Shown: piece after piece, positions 1-8,161 of the stretch
Numbering within the stretch: the first letter of the stretch is position 1
How the letters are laid out: the number at the start of each line of letters is the position of its first letter
Assembly: GCF_040719265.1 (NCBI RefSeq)
Contig: NZ_JBFDAH010000012.1
Coordinates: 62,001-126,000, forward strand
Source: Aliikangiella maris
GTDB taxonomy: Bacteria > Pseudomonadota > Gammaproteobacteria > Enterobacterales > Kangiellaceae
DNA length: 64,000 nt
Direction: 5' to 3'
The notes under the pieces: generated by a model
The model's database searches: none
What the model was told of the DNA's origin: nothing
What the model saw: only the letters and a program-made list of their open reading frames with translations
Made by a program: the position numbers and the translations under genes

Positions 1-2865
1 TGCTGTCAAAGTGGGCGGGTAGAGTGCTATTCGACTATTGGGGAACAGTGTGTACCTTTGCTTCCCGAGTTTGACCCTTCGAGACCAGACATCTACTTAC
101 CAAATTTGAAAGATAATCAAAAATTAATTTTCTCAGATTTAAAAAACAAGCTAACTTCAATTTTTAAAGGGCAAGAAGATAACTCTATTTTAATTCACTT
201 AAATTTTAAGGAAGGAGATGAGTTATTTCTTGAGACCGACGATAAAAAATTAACAAATGATAAGCAAACAAATCATCTGAAAAAAGCAGATAAAAGAACC
301 AATTCACTCTGGCTTGGATTAATTTTTACACGTCAACTACCTGCTTGGCTATCAAAAGGCTCGCTCAAAGAAATTGAACATTCGGATCGACAGTTTTTTC
401 CATTATTGGAGAGTCTGCTAAACCTAGGATATTTACTGGTTAATCATCTAAAAAATACTGCAACATTGCTGCAAGATCCGGTGACTTCATTATCTAGTCG
501 AATTAGCTTTCAAAATAATCTTCGTGAACTAATTGAAAGTGCATCACAAGTTGCAATGATAATGATTAATCTTGCTAATTTTCAGATAATTAATAAAAAG
601 TTTGGCCATGATGTCGGTGATCGGGTAATTACTAAAATTGCGAATATTTTGACACAAACGTTGAGAAAGCAAGATTTAATCAGTCGCTTTGGTGGTACGT
701 TATTCGCGATTGCCTTTCGCTTTAAACCTAATGATGATATTACTGATGTTGCTAACAAACTCTATTTTGAATTACAACAACTTGAATATTTACAAGGAGC
801 GTTTTTACCTCAATTTAAATTAGGCGCATCTGTCATTAATGTCGCCAGTCAAAGTGACGGTATTTCAGACTATATGACAGAACTAATTACAAAAGCCGAC
901 CAAGCTTTGCACGCAGCAAAAACAGAAAACCAAACCAATATTGTGATTTGGCATCCACAACTGCATCTAAAATACCAACAGCAACAAGATTATATTAGTG
1001 GAATTTTTACCGCTGATACGACGACTGATTATCGTAACATGTCGCTGCTTTGGGATATTTCAAATCTGGTATCAACCTATAATCAGTTCGATATATTGTT
1101 TGATAAAGTGATACAACGGTTTGCTCAATCATTTGATTTCGATATGGGCGGTTTAGTCTTTAATAAAACTGACAATGAACAAAGCATGGTAATTCATTTA
1201 AAAGTTGATGAACAAGGTCGTGCTTATCGGCTTCAACAATTAGACAGCTATGATGATAAGCTGCTGTTAACTACTCTTCAATCGTCACAAAATGTTCAAC
1301 CTCAATATTTAACTGTTAACGAGACAGAAGCACTATTTGTCGCGCCATTTAATGAGCATGATAAAGGTGTATTTTATTTGCGCGGTACGACTGCTAATTT
1401 TAATCTTGAAAGTACTAGCTTGCTCTTGTTAACTGCATTGGTCAAGCAGCTAGGGCGCGCATATACAAGAGAAATTTTAAAACAAAAATTGAACTTGCAA
1501 CTGTTCAATCAAAAAGAGCAGTTGCAAGCTGAACTTAATCTACTAAAACAAACGTTGAACAGTAGCGAAATTCTTTATCACTCTAAAGTTATGCAAGATT
1601 TAATGAAGCAAGCTTATCGGAGTGCAAAATCCGATACGACGACGTTAATTATCGGTGAAAGTGGAACCGGTAAAGAAAGGCTTGTTCATGCCATTCATCA
1701 AAAAGGGAATCGTAGCGATCGACCTTTGGTTATTGTTGACTGTGGTGCTATTCCAGAAACTTTAATTGAGTCAGAGTTATTTGGTTATGTTAAGGGGGCT
1801 TTCACCGGGGCTGAGCGAAACTCTAAAGGACGAATTTTTGATGCTGACGGAGGCACATTAATGTTGGATGAAATAGGTGAGCTCCCTCTGAGAGTGCAGG
1901 CAAAATTACTACGTTTTGTACAAGAAAAACAATATACGCCTGTTGGTGGTACGCAAAGTAATCAAGTGGATGTGAAAATAATTGCAGTGACAAACCGAGA
2001 TTTACAGCACGAAGTCAATCAAGGGCGCTTTCGTCAAGATTTATTTTACCGCCTTAATGTCGTTGTATTGCAGCCACCGCCACTAAGAGAAAGAATTGAA
2101 GATATTCCTCTACTGGCGAAACACTTTTTAAAAAAATCAGCGGTACTGCATGATGAGTCACCAAAGACATTGCTGCCCGACACGTTGGATAAAATGATGC
2201 AATACACTTGGCCAGGTAATATAAGGGAACTCGAAAACTGTCTAATTCAAGCGACATTACTGTGTGAGTCATCGCATATCGAATTTAGTGAATTAGGCAT
2301 TAACCAACAGGAAAGCAGTATTAGAAGCAGCCAAACGTTAATGTCGAACTGCATTAATACAAGCCTCCCTGAACAAGCTTATGTCGATTTAGAAAAAAAT
2401 GATTATTCAGTCGTAGAGCAACATGAAAATTTTCTCAAACAATTTAATCTGACAATGGCACAATTTGTTCGAGAAATTGTTCAACAGTCAAAATCAGAAA
2501 ATTCTCCCATTGGTCGTTGGTTAGAAGATGATTTATTAATAATGACTTATCATGCAAGTCAAAAAAACACTCATCAAGTTGCAATGCGGCTCGGTTTGCC
2601 ACATAGTACTGCGCGCCGAAGAGCTAATAAAATATCCAGTGAAAAAGAGCAATATCGAGAGAAAGGTTGGCAGCATGTTATAGAGACGCTTGGCCCCATT
2701 GTAAATGGTGATTTTTTTCTTGGGAACGATACAATTAAGAAATTAAAGCTTGAATTGCTACAAATTGTTTTACACGAAATGAATGGGAATATTACGCTTT
2801 CAGCTGCGCTCATGGGGATGAGTGAGCCGACTTTTTATAAGTGGAAAAAGAAGCTAGTCAGTTAG
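1..2865 (+). CDS. Sigma-54-dependent activator with degenerate GGDEF and GAF domains (5' end outside window)
   Basis: Predicted enhancer-binding protein that remodels sigma-54 RNA polymerase. The frame is open to base 1, so the gene probably starts upstream; the first possible start inside is TTG at 58, used for numbering. Residues about 140-300 form a GGDEF-type domain whose signature reads GGTLF, so it should not make c-di-GMP, but an RKQD inhibitory-site motif sits five residues before it. A GAF-like region (about 325-480) and a helical linker follow. The AAA+ domain (about 515-745) has Walker A GESGTGKE, the sigma-54 contact loop GAFTGA and Walker B MLDEIGE. The C-terminus has two Fis-like helix-turn-helix segments, near 835-860 and 905-935. 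The 3' end overlaps the convergent REC-GGDEF-EAL gene by 12 bases. Domain assignment is firm; c-di-GMP sensing is inferred. Confidence 0.9.
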   Translation, partial: CCQSGRVECYSTIGEQCVPLLPEFDPSRPDIYLPNLKDNQKLIFSDLKNKLTSIFKGQEDNSILIHLNFKEGDELFLETDDKKLTNDKQTNHLKKADKRTNSLWLGLIFTRQLPAWLSKGSLKEIEHSDRQFFPLLESLLNLGYLLVNHLKNTATLLQDPVTSLSSRISFQNNLRELIESASQVAMIMINLANFQIINKKFGHDVGDRVITKIANILTQTLRKQDLISRFGGTLFAIAFRFKPNDDITDVANKLYFELQQLEYLQGAFLPQFKLGASVINVASQSDGISDYMTELITKADQALHAAKTENQTNIVIWHPQLHLKYQQQQDYISGIFTADTTTDYRNMSLLWDISNLVSTYNQFDILFDKVIQRFAQSFDFDMGGLVFNKTDNEQSMVIHLKVDEQGRAYRLQQLDSYDDKLLLTTLQSSQNVQPQYLTVNETEALFVAPFNEHDKGVFYLRGTTANFNLESTSLLLLTALVKQLGRAYTREILKQKLNLQLFNQKEQLQAELNLLKQTLNSSEILYHSKVMQDLMKQAYRSAKSDTTTLIIGESGTGKERLVHAIHQKGNRSDRPLVIVDCGAIPETLIESELFGYVKGAFTGAERNSKGRIFDADGGTLMLDEIGELPLRVQAKLLRFVQEKQYTPVGGTQSNQVDVKIIAVTNRDLQHEVNQGRFRQDLFYRLNVVVLQPPPLRERIEDIPLLAKHFLKKSAVLHDESPKTLLPDTLDKMMQYTWPGNIRELENCLIQATLLCESSHIEFSELGINQQESSIRSSQTLMSNCINTSLPEQAYVDLEKNDYSVVEQHENFLKQFNLTMAQFVREIVQQSKSENSPIGRWLEDDLLIMTYHASQKNTHQVAMRLGLPHSTARRRANKISSEKEQYREKGWQHVIETLGPIVNGDFFLGNDTIKKLKLELLQIVLHEMNGNITLSAALMGMSEPTFYKWKKKLVS

Positions 2866-4737
2866 CGTTTTAATGAGTTTTGTCCGCGCATAACCATTAA
2901 GCATTGTGACTTTGTTAGCAGGATAATTTATGTTGGTCTGTACTTTTTCTAAAGCTAACATTTTATCTACTTCATGAGCAGGTATAGCTCGACTATAATA
3001 AAAACCTTGTAATATAGTACAAAAATTATGTTTAAGAAAGTTTACCTGATTTAGGTTTTCAACACCTTCTGCTATTACTTTTAAGTTTAGCTGTTTAGCC
3101 AAAGCTAAGATTGTGCCGACAATTACACACTCTTTATTTTTTTTGGTGATATTCGCAATAAAAGAACGATCAATCTTTAAGGTATCAATGGGAAGATTAT
3201 TTAGATAGCTTAAGGAAGAATAACCTGTACCAAAATCATCAATGGCCAAGCTTACACCAACATCCTTAAAGCATTTTAACTTACTGATATTTTCCTTTGC
3301 ATCACTCATTATAATGCTTTCGGTTAACTCAAGTTCCAAATAATGTGCTGGCAAATTGACCTCTTTTAAAATGCTTAATGTTTTGCTAAAGAAGTCAGGT
3401 TGTTGAAACTGATAAGTTGAAACATTTACCGCAATTCGTTCAAGTGAATCATCTTTTTCTAGCCAACTGCGTGCTTGTTCGCAAGCATTTTTAAGCACCC
3501 AGTCACCAATACTGATAATTAGACCGCAGGATTCTGCTATTGAAATAAAAACTCCCGGATCAATCCAACCCAGTTCTGGATGATGCCAACGTAGCAGAGC
3601 TTCTAGACTCACAACCTTACCCGACACAGCGTCTATTTGGGGTTGATAGTGCAATTGTAATTGCTGTTGTTCAATCGCATTTCTTAACTCATTCTCTAGG
3701 CGAAATTGCGTTTTTGCCGAAGCATTCATTTCTTCGTTGTACAGCCGGTATGTATTGCCACCATTATTTTTAGCTGCATACATTGCTTTTTCTGCATTAC
3801 GAAGTAAATCATAGACCTCTTCTTTATCATTCGAATAAATCGCAATGCCAACACTGGCTGTCATAACAACTTGCTCTCCATTAAGTATTATTGGCGCATT
3901 GATCGATTCAATCTGTTGTTTGGCTAATGTAATTACCGTACTCACAGAGTCAATGTTATCAATAAATAGAGTGAACTCATCTCCCCCAAGTCGAGCAAGT
4001 TCAGTGGATGAGTTGATACCTGAAAAGTTGTGAATTGATGATGTCTTTTTGCAAATACTTTTGCGTAATCGTTTGCTGATTACTTTTAAGATTTTGTCTC
4101 CAAAATTGTGGCCATGAACATTATTGATTCGCTTGAAATTATCGATGTCAATAACCAGTACTGCCGAAATACGATTGATTTTAAGTGTATTTAAGAGCGA
4201 ATACTCAATCTTTTCAATCAGGTGAGAGCGATTTATCAGGCCAGTTAACGGATCAAATTGAGTTAAGTAATTTAATTGTTTTTTACTTTTGCGGTTGCTC
4301 TCTTGGGTTATTAAAAAATGATTTAATCGTTCAAGCAATATTGGCAGGTTTATTGGTTTTGAGGCTAATTCGCTAGCACCACTTTGATAGGCCATGCGGA
4401 GTTCGTTAATCGTTTGAGTGGCGGCTAACATAACTACAGGAATATTTTTAAATACGCTTTGCTGAGATAAATATTGACAAAACTCGAAGGCGGTTGAGAG
4501 TGTTTGATTACGATTATCCAGCCACTTTATCGAAACATGAAAGTCGACATCAAGCAAAATAATATCGGGGTTATATTGATGGATTAAATTAAGGGCCTGT
4601 TGAGCATTTTCTGCATCAAGCGCCATCATGCCATATTGCCGCAGCATGTCACAAGTCAACTCTCTTTCAGTTAAATCATTTTGACAGACTAGTGCCGTTT
4701 TAAGCTGTTTTGGCTTATGGCATTCTACTGAGTGCAA
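2854..4737 (-). CDS. Response regulator with GGDEF and EAL domains
   Basis: Two-component response regulator that probably makes or degrades cyclic di-GMP in the cytoplasm. A REC domain fills residues about 12-140, with Asp63 in LLDVDF as the likely phosphoacceptor. The GGDEF domain (about 165-345) keeps an intact GGDEF near residue 250. It carries an extra Ser/Asn-rich stretch just before that motif and lacks the RxxD inhibitory site. The EAL domain (about 355-605) keeps EALLRWHHP and the DDFGTGYSSL loop, so phosphodiesterase activity is plausible. The start is a TTG overlapping the last 13 bases of the upstream propeller-GGDEF gene, which suggests translational coupling. No ATG lies early enough to keep the first REC strand. 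Confidence 0.9.
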   Translation of the reverse strand: MHSVECHKPKQLKTALVCQNDLTERELTCDMLRQYGMMALDAENAQQALNLIHQYNPDIILLDVDFHVSIKWLDNRNQTLSTAFEFCQYLSQQSVFKNIPVVMLAATQTINELRMAYQSGASELASKPINLPILLERLNHFLITQESNRKSKKQLNYLTQFDPLTGLINRSHLIEKIEYSLLNTLKINRISAVLVIDIDNFKRINNVHGHNFGDKILKVISKRLRKSICKKTSSIHNFSGINSSTELARLGGDEFTLFIDNIDSVSTVITLAKQQIESINAPIILNGEQVVMTASVGIAIYSNDKEEVYDLLRNAEKAMYAAKNNGGNTYRLYNEEMNASAKTQFRLENELRNAIEQQQLQLHYQPQIDAVSGKVVSLEALLRWHHPELGWIDPGVFISIAESCGLIISIGDWVLKNACEQARSWLEKDDSLERIAVNVSTYQFQQPDFFSKTLSILKEVNLPAHYLELELTESIIMSDAKENISKLKCFKDVGVSLAIDDFGTGYSSLSYLNNLPIDTLKIDRSFIANITKKNKECVIVGTILALAKQLNLKVIAEGVENLNQVNFLKHNFCTILQGFYYSRAIPAHEVDKMLALEKVQTNINYPANKVTMLNGYARTKLIKTLTD

Positions 4738-7700
4738 TTTGAATCATCCGAATTAGTCGTTACACTTGATTGTTCAATCAGTTTAACAAAGCCAAGTTCA
4801 ATGACCTTATGTAAGTCTTGCGTTAGCATTGACATAAATGAAATGGGTGGGCGAACAGGGGTGTCTAATATGCCAACCCAGTAATTTCGCCCTAATTCTT
4901 TGGAACGATATAAGGCTTTATCGGCAATTACTTGCACTTGCTCCCAGTTTACTGACTTTGGAAAGGCTGTGGAAAATGGATAAAAAGAAAATCCAATCGA
5001 ACATGATAAATGTAACTTTTGTTTTAAACCTATATCAAATGCAGACTCTTGAATACTTTTTCGCAAACGTTCTGCCATAGCGCTCACTTCATGAGTGTTA
5101 TTCACTTTTCCCATCATTAAAAACTCATCTCCTCCCCAACGAATAAGTGTGTCAGATCGGCGACATGCAGCTTTGAGTAAAAGGCTGACATCAACGATTA
5201 CTTTGTCGCCAGCTGAATGTCCGTAAGTATCATTAATGGGTTTAAAACCATCTAAATCAAACATAAGGAAGAATAATCGAGGACCTGTTTGCTGATCATT
5301 AACGATGTGTCCATTTTCACTATAATATTCTCGATCAATATCGGCGACTTCTTTATCGATAATATCATCCAGATAACGACGATTATGTAGACCGGTTAGC
5401 TGATCAGTGACACTGGTATTGAGCAATTGCTGATTAACATTTTGTAATTCACGAGTTCTATTTTGCACCTCAGCTTCTAGCTTTGTTCGATATATTGCTT
5501 CCTTTTTAAGTTTATTTAGATATATTTTGATTAGAATATAAATGAAGCCAATAAATGCTAAGGTATAAATTAAATATGCCCACCAGGATTTCCACATTGG
5601 TGGTTGTACCGAGACCACTAAACTAACGCCTTGTTCATTCCAAACGCCATCATTATTTGCCGCCTTTACTTTAAATGTATATTGGCCAGCAGGAAGGTTA
5701 GTATAAGTTGCTCTGCGTAATGAACCTGCTTCGATCCAATGTTTGTCAAAACCTTCTAATATATAACGATACCGATTGTTACTTGGCTCCGCAAAATCAA
5801 GACCGGCAAACTCAAAGGCAACAAAATAATCTTGATAGCGAATTTTTATTCCGTTCAAATTACGCAATCCCGAATTTTCCAGGTGTGTCTCGTTCATTTT
5901 TAAAAATTTTGTCAAAACTACTGGTGGTACATGTGAGTTTGTTTTGATTTTCTCTGGATTAAAAATGGTCAAACCATTAGTCCCGCCAAAGTAGAAATTA
6001 TCTTGTTGGTCTTTATACGATGCACCGGCATTAAACTCATTACCTTGTAAGCCGTGAGAAGAATCAAAATTAAGCACTTTGCCTGTGTCTGGATTAAACT
6101 TGGTTAATCCACGATTGCTACTCAACCATAAGTTTCCATTGCTATCTTCTAAAATTCCGTAAATCGTATTGCTCGGCAGGCCATTATGCCGATTGTAGCG
6201 TGTGAATTTTAACTTGCCATTAATTCGATCTAAAAATGATAGCTTGTTGAGTCCACCACCTTGTGTACCTATCCATAAATTTTTATTTTTATCCTTATAA
6301 AGAGCTAAAATATTATTGCTGCTAATAGAGTCAAATTGGCCTGCTTCATTTTTGTAAATTGTTGATGTATTTGAAGCCGGATCAAATAAATTTAATCCTC
6401 CGCCATAGGTGCCTACCCACAATCGATCATCGTCTTCGTCGGTTAAACAGACAATATTATTATTGCTCAGACTTTTTTGATTGTTAGCGTCACTGACAAA
6501 ATGGGTGAACTTATTACTATTAGGGGCAAACAAATTTAAGCCACCACCAAAAGTTCCAATCCATAGTCGTCCGTCTGTATGGGGTTTAATAGTAGTTACT
6601 GCGTTGCTGCTTACACTATTGGGATTTTTGGCATCATGACGGTAATTAATGAAGGTGTTATTGGCTGGATCGAATTGGTCAAAACCGCTATTGCGCGTGC
6701 CGATCCATAAATGATTATTTTGGTCACTATACAACGACATAACCCGTTCTTCACTCAATGAGTTTTTATCATCCGGCTGAGCATGAAACGCAATAATACC
6801 GTCGTTGTTTAACCTATTGAGACCACCATAGGTACCAATCCAGATATTTCCATCAGTTGATTGAGTAATAGCATTGACACCATTGTTACTTAAGCTTATT
6901 GATAAATTCGGTTGGTGTCTCAAATGTCTGAAGGCTGCGGTTGCACTATTCCATTTGTTTAAACCATTATATGTTCCGACCCAAAAAATTCCACCATTGT
7001 CAAAATACAAGCTCGTTACTTTGTTAGAACCAATGCTATATTTATCTAATGGATCGTTTAATAAAGTGATCATCTCACTTGTGCTGGCTTGCCAACGTGA
7101 TAAACCTTTGTCTGTTGCAAACCAAATATTTCCCTCGTCATCTTCTTTTATATTTCTAATATAATTATTGCCAATACTATTAGCTATTTTGTCGCTATGA
7201 GTAAAGTGAATAAATTTTTTTCGGTCTTTTGTTAGTAGACTGACGCCTTGGTCGTAACTACCAAACCAAAGATTGCCTTGGCTATCTGCATATGATGATT
7301 TAATTCGGTTACTAACAATACTGAAAGGATTATTATCGTCATGTTGATAGTGACGAAAGGATTTTGTGAGTGGATCAAAGCGATCGACGCCGCCACCATC
7401 GGTTCCAATCCAAAGATAGCCATGACGGTCACCTACCAGTGTTCGAATCTTGTTACTGCTGATGCTATTATCGTTTAATGGGTCGTGAATAAAGCGCTCG
7501 AATTGTTGGCTTTGGTGATCAAACAAATTTAAACCACCATCAGTTCCTATCCAAAGTTTTCCGTTAATATCGTTAAAAATTGCTCGTACCGTGTTGTTAC
7601 TAATGCTTGTTGAGTCATCAGGATTATGGGTAAAATGTTCAAACTTTTGTGTGGTTTTATCAAAACGATTGAGTCCACCATATTCTGTACCAATCCAAAG

Positions 7701-7997
7701 CTCTCCTAAGTGATCTTCTGCTAGGGCAAAAATCATGTCGGAGCCAATTGAATGTGGATTTGATTCGTCTTTTGTAAAAACTTTAAAAGAGTAACCGTCA
7801 TAGCGATTTAACCCTTCTTGAGTGCCAAACCACATAAAGCCATCGCTATCTTGAAAAATAGTCAGGACTGCTTCTTGAGATAAGCCTTGCTCTAACGTGA
7901 TCTGTTGAAAACGAATATTGGGTTGCTGTGCAGTCGCAACAATTGGTATCAAAAATAAAAGAACAATAAGTTGTCCTATTTTTTTGTTAATCAACAA
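4725..7997 (-). CDS. Periplasmic ligand-sensor propeller diguanylate cyclase
   Basis: Membrane diguanylate cyclase with a very large periplasmic sensor. An N-terminal signal sequence (about 1-23) precedes about 14 two-component-regulator propeller repeats (about 30-700, recurrent LWIGT and GGLNRFD motifs). A Y_Y_Y domain (about 745-805), one transmembrane helix (about 815-835), a short coiled coil and a GGDEF domain follow. The catalytic motif GGDEF is intact near residue 953, and RRSD five residues upstream is a feedback inhibitory site. The propeller plus Y_Y_Y part resembles the sensors of hybrid two-component systems that detect polysaccharides, but the ligand here cannot be read from sequence. 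It is the first gene of a pair with the REC-GGDEF-EAL gene, whose TTG start lies inside its last codons. Confidence 0.92.
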   Translation of the reverse strand: MLINKKIGQLIVLLFLIPIVATAQQPNIRFQQITLEQGLSQEAVLTIFQDSDGFMWFGTQEGLNRYDGYSFKVFTKDESNPHSIGSDMIFALAEDHLGELWIGTEYGGLNRFDKTTQKFEHFTHNPDDSTSISNNTVRAIFNDINGKLWIGTDGGLNLFDHQSQQFERFIHDPLNDNSISSNKIRTLVGDRHGYLWIGTDGGGVDRFDPLTKSFRHYQHDDNNPFSIVSNRIKSSYADSQGNLWFGSYDQGVSLLTKDRKKFIHFTHSDKIANSIGNNYIRNIKEDDEGNIWFATDKGLSRWQASTSEMITLLNDPLDKYSIGSNKVTSLYFDNGGIFWVGTYNGLNKWNSATAAFRHLRHQPNLSISLSNNGVNAITQSTDGNIWIGTYGGLNRLNNDGIIAFHAQPDDKNSLSEERVMSLYSDQNNHLWIGTRNSGFDQFDPANNTFINYRHDAKNPNSVSSNAVTTIKPHTDGRLWIGTFGGGLNLFAPNSNKFTHFVSDANNQKSLSNNNIVCLTDEDDDRLWVGTYGGGLNLFDPASNTSTIYKNEAGQFDSISSNNILALYKDKNKNLWIGTQGGGLNKLSFLDRINGKLKFTRYNRHNGLPSNTIYGILEDSNGNLWLSSNRGLTKFNPDTGKVLNFDSSHGLQGNEFNAGASYKDQQDNFYFGGTNGLTIFNPEKIKTNSHVPPVVLTKFLKMNETHLENSGLRNLNGIKIRYQDYFVAFEFAGLDFAEPSNNRYRYILEGFDKHWIEAGSLRRATYTNLPAGQYTFKVKAANNDGVWNEQGVSLVVSVQPPMWKSWWAYLIYTLAFIGFIYILIKIYLNKLKKEAIYRTKLEAEVQNRTRELQNVNQQLLNTSVTDQLTGLHNRRYLDDIIDKEVADIDREYYSENGHIVNDQQTGPRLFFLMFDLDGFKPINDTYGHSAGDKVIVDVSLLLKAACRRSDTLIRWGGDEFLMMGKVNNTHEVSAMAERLRKSIQESAFDIGLKQKLHLSCSIGFSFYPFSTAFPKSVNWEQVQVIADKALYRSKELGRNYWVGILDTPVRPPISFMSMLTQDLHKVIELGFVKLIEQSSVTTNSDDSNCTQ

Positions 7998-8040
7998 GAT
8001 ACTTAATCCTTTCTTAAACTCGAACTGTATTTAAACAAGA

Positions 8041-8079
8041 TAGTCTATTCAAACTAAATGTTCTATTTGAACGAGACTA
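8041..8079. repeat. Interrupted inverted repeat upstream of the propeller diguanylate cyclase
   Basis: Outer arms TAGTCT (8041-8046) and AGACTA (8074-8079) enclose inner arms TTCAAA (8048-8053) and TTTGAA (8066-8071), all exact complements. The element lies 44 bases before the minus-strand start at 7997. It could be an operator or a leader hairpin. There is no direct evidence for either. Confidence 0.4.
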
Positions 8080-8122
8080 GCTAATCGAATATTTAAAATT
8101 AAGTCGTTAATGAGTCGGATAT

Positions 8123-8152
8123 CAATAAAGCCCAATAAAATGGGCTTTATTG
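8123..8152 (-). terminator. Intrinsic terminator after the subtilisin gene
   Basis: A perfect 12-bp stem (8123-8134 with 8141-8152, core AAAGCCCA/TGGGCTTT) encloses a 6-base loop. It lies nine bases past the stop of the minus-strand protease gene. The T-rich side of the stem serves either strand, but only the protease gene ends here. Confidence 0.75.
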
Positions 8153-8161
8153 AATTTGTCA

